DNA of 11,180 nucleotides from Desulfobacteraceae bacterium 4572_89 (GTDB lineage: Bacteria > Desulfobacterota > Desulfobacteria > Desulfobacterales > Desulfobacteraceae). Of this stretch, positions 1 through 6,194 are shown in pieces. The stretch spans positions 1 through 11,180 of the forward strand of contig NBML01000047.1 of the NCBI GenBank assembly GCA_002085465.1, given 5' to 3'. A program made the position numbers and the translations under genes. Below the pieces are notes generated by a model. The model saw only the letters and a program-made list of their open reading frames with translations, had not been told where the DNA came from and did no database searches. Position 1 is the first letter of the stretch, and every line of letters starts with the position of its first letter.

Positions 1-558
1 GGTCAACCCAAAGGGGCTGGATTGATTGTTGCCGCCCATGATGCTCTGGCTGCTGATTGGATTGCCTCAAAATTGATGGGAATCCATCCTGAAAAAATAG
101 CCCACCTTCGTTTGCTAGCCAAAAGGAAATCATTTGATCCAGATACGATTCAATGCCTGCCCAGGGATTTTAACAAAATGATTACACCCTTTTTAAGCCC
201 TCCTGAAAATGTGTCTTTCCGTTATCCAGGTGTAAATGTTATAGATCAAGAATCCTGCAGCGCTTGTCAAAACACCCTCTATGTATTTTTAGAAAAATAT
301 CATCATCGGCTGAAACCCTTTTTAGATAAATATGGGACTTTAAATCTAGCACTGGGAAAAGGTGTAAAAGAGTTCCCCAAAGAAACCATTCTCATTGGAA
401 ATTGTTGCGGCAATTTAAAGAAAACGGCTGAAGGCAATCTTGTGGTCGGCTGCCCCCCGACAGATGGCCAAATTTGGGATAAAGTCCAGGAAAAACAGAA
501 AAACAAAGAACACCCAACTCAAGGTATCCTGGAATCTAAAACAGATTCAGGGTACTGA
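1..558 (+). CDS. DUF362 domain-containing protein, 3' part
   Basis: The reading frame is open from base 1, so the gene begins upstream of the window; 185 residues are visible. The first part (GQPKGAG, then AAHDALAADWIASKLMGI and a HLRLLAKRK stretch) matches the end of DUF362 domains, where a Gly-rich segment is followed by a D-x-x-A-x-D pattern and 'lmGi.pek..hl'. The C-terminal part is cysteine-rich: CSAC, then GNCCGN, then VGCPPT. This arrangement of CxxC, C and CPP is seen in DUF362-type proteins and suggests metal or Fe-S binding, which is inference. The biochemical function of the family is not firmly established. No membrane segment is visible. The stop is TGA at 556-558. A 7-bp perfect hairpin (557-563 with 569-575) starts at the stop codon but has no U-tract, so it is not a clear terminator. 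Family call is good; function is unknown. Confidence 0.78.
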   Translation, partial: GQPKGAGLIVAAHDALAADWIASKLMGIHPEKIAHLRLLAKRKSFDPDTIQCLPRDFNKMITPFLSPPENVSFRYPGVNVIDQESCSACQNTLYVFLEKYHHRLKPFLDKYGTLNLALGKGVKEFPKETILIGNCCGNLKKTAEGNLVVGCPPTDGQIWDKVQEKQKNKEHPTQGILESKTDSGY

Positions 559-607
559 GAATTAGAAAAATTCTCCCTCCATCAGTTCAGTATGAAGACA
601 GGACCCC

Positions 608-637
608 TTGACTATTTCAAGATTTTTCTGCATTAAT
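608..637 (+). promoter_or_regulatory. Possible sigma-70 promoter for argG
   Basis: TTGACT (608-613) is followed after 18 bases by ATTAAT (632-637). The -35 matches the consensus at 5 of 6 positions and the -10 at 4 of 6. It lies about 60 bases upstream of the argG start codon in a 139-bp gap. No operator-like repeat is apparent. It is a weak match in AT-rich DNA and may be chance. Confidence 0.35.
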
Positions 638-697
638 AGCCAGGGTACAAAAATAAAAATATAAAAATAGATATAGTTGCACACACAAGGAGATATT

Positions 698-1924
698 ATG
701 TCAAAGGGAAAAGTGGTTCTGGCCTATTCAGGAGGACTGGACACATCGGTTATTTTGAAATGGTTATTGGAACAGGGCTATGAAGTATTTGCATATATGG
801 CCAATATCGGCCAGCAGGAAGATTTTGAAACTGCAGAAAAAAAAGCGTTGCAGATTGGAGCTTCAAAGGTATTTATCGAGGACATGAAAAAAGAATTTGT
901 CACTGATTATATTTTTCCGGTTTACAAGGCCAATACAGTCTATGAAGGCCGTTACCTCCTGGGTACAGCCATTGCCAGGCCCATTATTGCCAAAAAACAG
1001 ATAGAAATCGCCAGAGAGGTGGGAGCCCAGTTTGTTTCCCATGGGGCCACGGGAAAAGGAAATGACCAGGTAAGATTTGAACTTTCATATTATGCATTAA
1101 ATCCCCAGATCAGGGTAATAGCACCCTGGAAAAATCCTGATTTCCTGAACACCTTTAAAGGCCGGACAGACCTGCTGGCCTATGCGGAGAAACATGGAAT
1201 TCCAACCAAGCAGACAGCCTCCAAGCCCTATAGCGAAGACGACAATCTGCTGCATATTTCCCATGAAGCAGGCATACTGGAAGACCCGGGCCATATCTGT
1301 GATGAAAATATTTATTCCCATACCCTGTCCCCGGAACAAGCCCCGGACAAAGCAACTCGTATCATTGTCCAGTTCAAGGACGGTATCCCCATAAAAGTCA
1401 CCAACCTGGAAGACAATACAGAAAAAACAGATCCCCTTGAGCTATTTGAATACCTGAACCAGCTGGGACGGGAAAACGGCATCGGACGTCTGGACATGGT
1501 TGAAAACCGATTCGTGGGCATCAAGTCCCGTGGAGTTTATGAAACACCCGGCGGAGCCATTCTCCATCAAGCCCACATGGATATCGAGGGTATTGCCATG
1601 GACAGGGAAGTAATGCGGCTCCGGGATATGCTGGCAGCCAAATATGCCGAGCTGGTCTACAATGGTTTCTGGTTCAGCCCGGAAATGGAATTTCTCATGG
1701 CAGCCATGGACAAGAGCCAGGAAGTCATTGACGGTGAAGTAACCTTGAAACTTTACAAGGGTGTGGCCTACCCCATTGCCAGGACAAGTCCTTCCTCATT
1801 ATATAACCAGGATCTTTCCTCAATGGATATTGAAGGCGGCTACAACCAGGAAGATGCCGAAGGCTTTATCAGGATCAATGCCATCCGTCTCATGGCCCAT
1901 AAAAACATTATTGATAAAAAATAG
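698..1924 (+). CDS. argG: Argininosuccinate synthase
   Basis: Cytoplasmic enzyme of arginine biosynthesis: citrulline + aspartate + ATP give argininosuccinate + AMP + PPi. The product is 408 residues, normal for the family. The N-terminal ATP-pyrophosphatase loop AYSGGLDTS is at residues 9-17. Further family signatures follow in order: [48 protein letters not shown] and [14 protein letters not shown]. The start is ATG 698, because AAGGAG (687-692) sits 5 bases ahead of it and the [13 protein letters not shown] start agrees with the family; an in-frame TTG seven codons upstream is not needed. No argH or other arginine gene is adjacent, so it appears to be a single-gene transcription unit, with a possible promoter at 608-637 and a strong terminator just downstream. 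Confidence 0.98.
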   Translation: MSKGKVVLAYSGGLDTSVILKWLLEQGYEVFAYMANIGQQEDFETAEKKALQIGASKVFIEDMKKEFVTDYIFPVYKANTVYEGRYLLGTAIARPIIAKKQIEIAREVGAQFVSHGATGKGNDQVRFELSYYALNPQIRVIAPWKNPDFLNTFKGRTDLLAYAEKHGIPTKQTASKPYSEDDNLLHISHEAGILEDPGHICDENIYSHTLSPEQAPDKATRIIVQFKDGIPIKVTNLEDNTEKTDPLELFEYLNQLGRENGIGRLDMVENRFVGIKSRGVYETPGGAILHQAHMDIEGIAMDREVMRLRDMLAAKYAELVYNGFWFSPEMEFLMAAMDKSQEVIDGEVTLKLYKGVAYPIARTSPSSLYNQDLSSMDIEGGYNQEDAEGFIRINAIRLMAHKNIIDKK

Positions 1925-1952
1925 AGCACCAGGTAAAAATCAAATATTATTC

Positions 1953-1982
1953 ATCCCCGGGGAAATATCTCCGGGGATTTTT
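1953..1982 (+). terminator. Rho-independent terminator of argG
   Basis: A perfect 8-bp stem, ATCCCCGG (1953-1960) with CCGGGGAT (1971-1978), is extended inward by G-U, G-C and A-T pairs around an AATA loop. It is followed directly by TTTT (1979-1982). It begins 28 bases after the argG stop codon. Confidence 0.92.
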
Positions 1983-2093
1983 CAAGCGGGCTTTGGGAAG
2001 CATATTTCTGACAACCCTTGCTGTGGAACCTGTATCCACAAGGTCATCAATAATAAGAAGGCCCTCGCCATCTCCTTCTATGTTTTTAAGGTT
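1983..2093 (-). pseudogene. Remnant of a gpt-like xanthine/guanine phosphoribosyltransferase
   Basis: Read on the minus strand, this stretch encodes about 37 residues, beginning [11 protein letters not shown] and continuing [14 protein letters not shown] then [12 protein letters not shown]. It contains the PRPP-binding signature of type I phosphoribosyltransferases (hydrophobic-DD-hydrophobic-x-TG-S/T). From memory it aligns closely with E. coli Gpt around '[20 protein letters not shown] ... REMYPKAHF'. It is only a fragment: the frame is closed upstream by a TGA at 2094-2096, and downstream it runs into the argG terminator without the rest of the enzyme. A second frame just upstream reads [12 protein letters not shown], which could be the preceding residues after a frameshift. 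No start codon or ribosome site fits. I read it as the decayed core of a deleted gpt gene. The motif identification is strong; the history is inference. Confidence 0.75.
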
Positions 2094-2179
2094 TCACATG
2101 CCTGTTTTATTTTATCCTGCAAAAAAAGAAAAGATGCCAAAGGGAAATATTCTAAAAAAAGTTATGTTGGATTATTTGC

Positions 2180-2207
2180 TTGACAACTTTTTGCGGAATC
2201 TTATATT
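2180..2207 (+). promoter_or_regulatory. Sigma-70 promoter for the redox lipoprotein operon
   Basis: A consensus -35, TTGACA (2180-2185), is followed after 16 bases by TATATT (2202-2207). Transcription would start near 2214, giving a leader of about 90 bases before the lipoprotein start. That leader holds two small hairpins: TGAGATG with CATCTCA (2224-2230 with 2236-2242), and CAACTC with GAGTTG (2251-2256 with 2273-2278). Neither carries a U-tract, so any regulatory role is open. Confidence 0.65.
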
Positions 2208-2305
2208 TCCCCTTAAAATTTTATGAGATGGCAAACATCTCAAAAACACTCAACTCAGTTTAAACAGGAATAGAGTTGGAAATAATTGTATTTCAAAGGA
2301 TAGCA

Positions 2306-2740
2306 ATGGTAAAACAAATTTTTGTGGCAATACTTGCCCTGGGGCTCATGATGGGTTGCTCCACAGAACAACAGACTGTAGATTCATCCCAATCAGGCAC
2401 TGGCGATGCCAAAACAGATACTTCTCAATCAGGATCAGCCATTGCATCTGAAATGCCGGAACTTAACCTGTTATTTTTCCTTGACCCCAATGGTGGGCCA
2501 TGCAAAATGCAAAATAATATTCTCATGGACATGGAAAATGAACTTAACAAAAAAGTAAGGGTAAGGTATATTCAAACCACGGTATCCGAACATAGAAATT
2601 TTTTTTCCCACTATGGCATACGAGCCCTTCCCACTCTTCTTCTGGCTGACTCCGAGGGCAAGGAAATCAAACGTATGCCTCCGGGTGTAAAAAAAGCAGA
2701 TGCTGTTCGCAGCCTGATTCAATCTGGCAAAACTAACTAA
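2306..2740 (+). CDS. Thioredoxin-fold lipoprotein with a single active-site cysteine
   Basis: The 144-residue product starts with a lipoprotein signal: MVKQ, a hydrophobic stretch, then the lipobox LMMGC with Cys18 as the lipidated residue. A Ser/Gly/Thr-rich tether (about residues 19-48) leads to a thioredoxin-like domain. The active-site region reads FLDPNGGPC, so the usual CGPC has become GGPC and only Cys66 remains. The cis-proline motif is present (RALPT, Pro109). The start is ATG 2306, preceded by AAAGGA (2295-2300) five bases upstream; it gives a proper signal peptide, unlike an in-frame TTG ten codons earlier. The next gene follows after 14 bases and encodes a CcdA-like electron carrier, so the lipoprotein is probably its extracytoplasmic partner. 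With one Cys it cannot form the classical internal disulfide. Substrate unknown. Confidence 0.83.
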   Translation: MVKQIFVAILALGLMMGCSTEQQTVDSSQSGTGDAKTDTSQSGSAIASEMPELNLLFFLDPNGGPCKMQNNILMDMENELNKKVRVRYIQTTVSEHRNFFSHYGIRALPTLLLADSEGKEIKRMPPGVKKADAVRSLIQSGKTN

Positions 2741-2754
2741 AGATTCTAAAAACA

Positions 2755-3417
2755 ATGACTCCAGCAGACATTACATTTGCATCCATTTTCATGAGCATGG
2801 TGGCAGGATTTGCCAGCATAGCATCCCCATGCGTCCTTCCGGTTGTTCCCATTATTGTCACAGGGACCAATGAAGACCACAAACACCGCCCCCTGCTAAT
2901 TGTTCTGGGCCTAAGCATAAGCTTTATAGCAATGGGAGTCATAACCTCAATTTTCGGCGGGGCCATTGCCGGCATTATGCCTGTTGCTGAAAAAATTGCA
3001 GGGGTACTTGTCATTGTCTTTGGCCTGTTCATGCTTTTGGGAGTTAATGTATTCAAGAAAATTACCTTCTTTTACAGATTTCAAACCCAGAGCAAAGGAA
3101 GATGGTCCGGTATTATTCTTGGTCTTACCCTGGGTCTTGTGTGGATACCCTGTGTCGGCCCTATGCTGTCAGGGGTCCTGGCCCTGGTGGCAACCCAGGG
3201 AAAACTTTCATCCGGACTTATTCTCCTGTCTTTTTATTCTTTGGGATTCGCAATCCCCATGCTGGTGGCCGGCTATGCCTCCCAGTCAGCCCGCCAAAAA
3301 CTCAGGCTGGTGAACAGCCATCCAATGGCAGTACGCGTGGTAAGCGGATTACTTCTCATTGTATTCGGCACATACATCTTGACTTCCGGCATGCTGGGCT
3401 TTGGAAATTTATTTTAA
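2755..3417 (+). CDS. CcdA/DsbD-type transmembrane thiol electron-transfer protein
   Basis: A 220-residue integral membrane protein with about six predicted helices (roughly residues 9-35, 47-70, 79-98, 118-146, 151-174 and 192-212). Two conserved cysteines lie in the family motifs: Cys26 in ASPCVLPVVP and Cys133 in WIPCVGPMLSGVL. In CcdA and the membrane domain of DsbD these two form the disulfide that passes reducing equivalents from cytoplasmic thioredoxin across the inner membrane. It is close to minimal CcdA size and lacks the periplasmic domains of DsbD. The start is 14 bases after the lipoprotein stop, with no strong ribosome site, which suggests co-transcription and perhaps translational coupling. 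No cytochrome c maturation gene is present here, so a role in haem ligation as opposed to general thiol reduction cannot be chosen. Confidence 0.88.
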   Translation: MTPADITFASIFMSMVAGFASIASPCVLPVVPIIVTGTNEDHKHRPLLIVLGLSISFIAMGVITSIFGGAIAGIMPVAEKIAGVLVIVFGLFMLLGVNVFKKITFFYRFQTQSKGRWSGIILGLTLGLVWIPCVGPMLSGVLALVATQGKLSSGLILLSFYSLGFAIPMLVAGYASQSARQKLRLVNSHPMAVRVVSGLLLIVFGTYILTSGMLGFGNLF

Positions 3418-3463
3418 GGAATTTCCCTTGTTTTAAAAAACAAACTTCCATACAATTGCGGCC

Positions 3464-3628
3464 ATGGATATAAAACTCATCGACCAGACTCTGGCTATTG
3501 GAAATTTAATCGGTTATTCCGGCATGGCCTATATTGAAACCGATATCGATTTGCGCATACTCTCATGGAATCCCAATGCAGAAGATCTGTTTGGATATTC
3601 AGAGAATGATGTCCTGGGGACTGAATGA
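3464..3628 (+). pseudogene. Truncated PAS-domain sensor gene, 5' remnant
   Basis: A 54-codon frame begins MDIKLIDQTLAIG and contains an N-terminal PAS half: YIETDIDLRILSWNPNAEDL followed by FGYSENDVLG. The pattern 'd.d.rI..wN.aae.lfGys..dvlG' is a hallmark of PAS domains, which continue for another 60 or so residues and usually precede a kinase, cyclase or regulator domain. Here the frame ends at TGA 3626-3628. That TGA lies inside the left arm (3625-3647) of the palindromic element that follows. No further PAS sequence is visible after the element. There is no convincing ribosome-binding site. I read it as the 5' stub of a signalling gene cut off by insertion or deletion. Confidence 0.62.
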
Positions 3629-3694
3629 AAGTTGTGAGTATTGAGATATGAGACAAAATTGCACTATTTTAATCTCACTACTCACTACTTTCAT
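3625..3694. repeat. 70-bp imperfect palindromic element (REP/MITE-like)
   Basis: The left arm (3625-3647, starting ATGAAAGTTGTGAGTA) pairs with the right arm (3672-3694, ending TACTCACTACTTTCAT) at 21 of 23 positions. A nested 5-bp stem, AAAAT (3655-3659) with ATTTT (3666-3670), lies in the loop. The left arm and loop show TGAG every seven bases (TGAGTAT, TGAGATA, TGAGACA). CTGAAT occurs on both sides (3621-3626 and 3706-3711), possibly as a remnant target duplication. There is no U-tract on the plus strand after the right arm, so a terminator is less likely than a mobile or REP-type repeat. No protein is encoded. Confidence 0.65.
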
Positions 3695-3730
3695 ATAAAA
3701 AAAATCTGAATAAAATAATTGGGAGAAAAT

Positions 3731-4798
3731 ATGGGAGTTTTTCCGGGGAAATTATCTGGTGCAGGAAAAATTTTCTGCTTGGCTGTTGGAATTTGCCTGA
3801 TAACGGGTTCCCTGCTCATTGCAGCAACCCCTGAAACCGGGAAACCAATGGTTGAAAATTTTCCTGTCCATGATTCAATTAAACCCAATGTGGCATTCTG
3901 GACAGATATATTTACCCGGTATACCCGATCCCAGGGCGTCATCCACGATGCCCGGAATCTGGGTCGAATTTATGGGGTAATCAGCCTGGACACTGCCAGG
4001 ACCAGAACTGCGGAAAAAAACAATGAAAAAAAGAAGAAATCTGCCCTGGAAGCCCATAAAAAAATCCTGCTGAACCTTGCTTCAGGCAAATCACCCAGAA
4101 GCCAGAAAGAGAAAAAAATAGCAAAATTATTTCCCGGCAAAGCCGGTCCTGAACACTTTAAACAAGCTGCCCGTGAATTAAGAATCCAGACCGGCCTGGC
4201 AAGGCAGTTTAAAGAGGGCCTTATCCGCTCAGGCGCAGTGATTGAAAAATTCAAAGAAATTTTCATATCCCATGGCCTCCCAGTTGACCTGGTCTACCTG
4301 CCCTGTGTTGAATCCTCCTTTGATTTCACAGCCTATTCAAAATTCGGAGCCGCAGGAGTCTGGCAGTTTACAAGGGGAACTGGAAAGCTTTACATGGAAA
4401 TAGGCTATGTGGTGGACCAGCGCAGGGATCCTTTTATTTCAACCCGGTCGGCTGCCCTTCTTTTAAAAAGAAATTATAAAAAGCTGGGAGAATGGCCCAT
4501 GGCCATCACAGCCTATAACCATGGTTTAAATGGTATGGTAAGGGCAAAAAAACAAAAACCCAGTAAATTCCACCGAGTCAAAAAAGGGGATACTGCCGGG
4601 GCCATTGCCAGAATTCACTCAGTTCCCCTGAAAGATCTCATCCTGGCAAACGGGCTGAGCCGTCGAGCCACCGTCTATATTGGCCAGAACCTGAGAATCC
4701 CGGTTCAGGGTGAAATTATAATTCCGAAAAAACAAACAATACCTGAATCATCAGTACCCTTGCCGCTGAAAACCGAATCAATTCAATCCAGCCATTGA
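3731..4798 (+). CDS. Secreted lytic transglycosylase (MltD-like) with one LysM repeat
   Basis: The 355-residue product cleaves peptidoglycan glycan strands in the periplasm, as inferred from its GH23/SLT domain. The start is ATG 3731, with GGGAG (3721-3725) five bases ahead. An N-terminal signal or anchor segment (about residues 12-32, FCLAVGICLITGSLLIAA) is followed by a basic helical region (50-170) and the SLT core. The catalytic glutamate should be Glu194 in VESSF; the other core motifs are AYSKFGAAGVWQFTRGTG (201-218), the DQRRDP loop (229-234) and AITAYNHGLNGM (258-269). A LysM domain follows at 279-325 (FHRVKKGDTAGAIA to IGQNLRIPV) and should bind glycan. LysM starts only about 10 residues after the AYNHG motif, whereas relatives carry further helices of the catalytic domain there. 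E. coli MltD is longer and has two LysM repeats. It converges on pspF, with only a 73-bp gap. Confidence 0.87.
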   Translation: MGVFPGKLSGAGKIFCLAVGICLITGSLLIAATPETGKPMVENFPVHDSIKPNVAFWTDIFTRYTRSQGVIHDARNLGRIYGVISLDTARTRTAEKNNEKKKKSALEAHKKILLNLASGKSPRSQKEKKIAKLFPGKAGPEHFKQAARELRIQTGLARQFKEGLIRSGAVIEKFKEIFISHGLPVDLVYLPCVESSFDFTAYSKFGAAGVWQFTRGTGKLYMEIGYVVDQRRDPFISTRSAALLLKRNYKKLGEWPMAITAYNHGLNGMVRAKKQKPSKFHRVKKGDTAGAIARIHSVPLKDLILANGLSRRATVYIGQNLRIPVQGEIIIPKKQTIPESSVPLPLKTESIQSSH

Positions 4799-4871
4799 TT
4801 TTAATTCATTGCATCCCCTGCAGAAAATCTCTTACCCCATTATAAGCAAACGTCTGTAAACAAATCTATCC

Positions 4872-5978
4872 TCATATATCCTGGTCATACTTTTTCTTCA
4901 GCCCCCTGAACTGGTCATAGGATAATCCAAGTTTGGCTGCTGCTTTTTTCTGATTAAACCGGCAGGACTCCATGGCAGAACCAAGCCGATAACGTTCAAG
5001 AGCTTGAATTGATTCCTTGAGCGGTTTTTCAAGCAGATCTTCCAGAATATCCTCCTGCCCCTTTCCGGACAAACCCCTGGATGGAACTTGATCCCCGGCA
5101 GAATTGTCATTGTTCTCCCTTGGCACAGGAAAAACTTTATCCGAGGGGGAAACCGAGGGCAAAAGCCCTTCCCCATAGATAGATTGAAAGGGATCAAAGG
5201 AAATATCTTCGATCATATGGGAACCGGACTTATAAACAGCCCGCTCAATCACATTTTTTAATTCACGGATATTGCCGGGCCAGGCATAAGCCTCCAGTGT
5301 TTTGGCTGCCTGTTTTGTAAGCCGCGGTATTTCTTCCCACCCCAGCTCAAAGGCCATTCTCCCGGCAAAATGGTTGGCCAGCAAAAGTATATCCTCTTTG
5401 CGAAACCTCAGGGGCGGCACATAAATAACCTCAAAGGAAAGCCGGTCCAGAAGATCCTGCTTAAATCTTCCCCTGGCTGCCATTGCCGACAGATCCACAT
5501 TAGCCGCAGCCACAATTCTGACATCCACCTGCACCGGCCTTGAAGACCCTACCCGTTCAAAGGAACCATATTCCACAACCCTGAGGATCTTTTCCTGGAC
5601 CTCCATGGGGATGGAACCGATTTCATCCAGAAACAGGGTTCCGTCTGCAGCCTGTTCAAACCTGCCAGCCTGCCTTGTACCAGCCCCGGTAAAGGCTCCT
5701 TTTTCATATCCAAATAATTCCGACCCTATCAGGCTAGGGGTAAGTGCTGCGCAATTAAGTGTTACCAGGGGTTTTTGCCATCGTTTTGATAAAAAATGAA
5801 TCCGGGCAGCGGCCAGCTCCTTTCCCGTTCCCCGTTCTCCCAGTATCAACACGGGTCTGTCTATGGGTGCCACCTGGGAAATCTGTTCCTGAAACTCAAT
5901 AAATGCTTCTGACTGTCCCAAGGCCCCGGACATGGAAACAGATCTTTCTGCTCCGCCACCCTGACTTGAAAAACTCAT
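4872..5978 (-). CDS. pspF: PspF, sigma-54 activator of the phage-shock operon
   Basis: A 368-residue bacterial enhancer-binding protein with no N-terminal receiver or sensor domain, as in E. coli PspF. AAA+ motifs in order: Walker A GERGTGKE (47-54), the sigma-54-contacting GAFTGA loop (94-99), Walker B TLFLDEI (114-120) and AYAWPGNIRELKN (230-242). A FIS-type helix-turn-helix ends the protein (KKAAAKLGLSYDQFRGLKKKY, about 344-364). The LSKRW and LNCAAL segments are PspF-like rather than generic. A variable linker (about 265-315) makes it longer than the 325-residue E. coli protein. The start ATG at 5978-5976 follows GAGGAA; a TTG four codons upstream is less likely. It is divergent from pspA. 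In known systems PspA binds PspF and inhibits its ATPase until membrane stress releases it. Confidence 0.93.
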   Translation of the reverse strand: MSFSSQGGGAERSVSMSGALGQSEAFIEFQEQISQVAPIDRPVLILGERGTGKELAAARIHFLSKRWQKPLVTLNCAALTPSLIGSELFGYEKGAFTGAGTRQAGRFEQAADGTLFLDEIGSIPMEVQEKILRVVEYGSFERVGSSRPVQVDVRIVAAANVDLSAMAARGRFKQDLLDRLSFEVIYVPPLRFRKEDILLLANHFAGRMAFELGWEEIPRLTKQAAKTLEAYAWPGNIRELKNVIERAVYKSGSHMIEDISFDPFQSIYGEGLLPSVSPSDKVFPVPRENNDNSAGDQVPSRGLSGKGQEDILEDLLEKPLKESIQALERYRLGSAMESCRFNQKKAAAKLGLSYDQFRGLKKKYDQDI

Positions 5979-6004
5979 ATTTCCTCTCAAAAAATGATTA
6001 AAAA

Positions 6005-6035
6005 ACTACAATATGGTTAATTAGACCATATTGTA
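6005..6035. promoter_or_regulatory. Perfect 12+12 bp palindrome, probable PspF binding site
   Basis: CTACAATATGGT (6005-6016) and ACCATATTGTAG (6024-6035) are exact reverse complements with a 7-base spacer. A further ACCATA half-site (6044-6049) lies 20 bases, about two helical turns, from the one at 6024. The site is about 110 bp upstream of the sigma-54 promoter of pspA, a normal enhancer distance, and covers the predicted pspF start. Binding by PspF is inferred from position and symmetry. On the minus strand a T5 run follows the palindrome, so a hairpin role for any longer transcript cannot be excluded. Confidence 0.6.
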
Positions 6036-6038
6036 GCA

Positions 6039-6068
6039 AATATTACCATAATAAAACCAATAGGTCAA
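6039..6068 (-). promoter_or_regulatory. Sigma-70 promoter of pspF
   Basis: On the minus strand, TTGACC (6068-6063) is followed after 18 bases by TAATAT (6044-6039). Both hexamers differ from consensus at one position. The start of transcription would fall near 6032, inside the right arm of the palindrome at 6005-6035. A protein bound there would block pspF transcription. Confidence 0.6.
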
Positions 6069-6128
6069 CCCGCCGATTATCATTCCAACTACTTGAAATA
6101 ACTAAATATTTTATCCCATAACTTGGCC

Positions 6129-6144
6129 TGGCACAATTCATGCT
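6129..6144 (+). promoter_or_regulatory. Sigma-54 (-24/-12) promoter of pspABC
   Basis: TGGCACAATTCATGCT has the sigma-54 signature: TGGCAC with GG at 6130-6131, and TGC with GC at 6142-6143, spaced as in the consensus TGGCACrnnnnTTGCw. Only the first T of the TTGC block is changed. The start would be near 6155, giving a leader of about 40 bases to pspA. Its place between a PspF gene and pspA makes the call strong. Confidence 0.85.
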
Positions 6145-6194
6145 ATTCTTATTTTCCAGCTTGCACCAACAAACCAAAAATAAGGAGAAAACTC

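Noticed and set aside
557..575. Hairpin GAGAATT/AATTCTC at the end of the DUF362 gene as a terminator
   Set aside because: It starts within the stop codon, is AT-rich and has no U-tract.
1761..2226. Plus-strand open frames running from the end of argG into the gap
   Set aside because: They overlap argG out of frame, pass through the terminator, have no ribosome site, and the only recognisable coding signal in the gap is the gpt fragment on the other strand.
2471..2755. Minus-strand open frame of 94 codons opposite the redox lipoprotein gene
   Set aside because: It lies antisense to a well-supported lipoprotein gene and shows no motif or ribosome site.
3428..3443. TTGTTTT/AAAACAA inverted repeat after the CcdA-like gene
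   Set aside because: It contains almost no G-C pairs and a two-base loop, so it is likely chance in AT-rich DNA.
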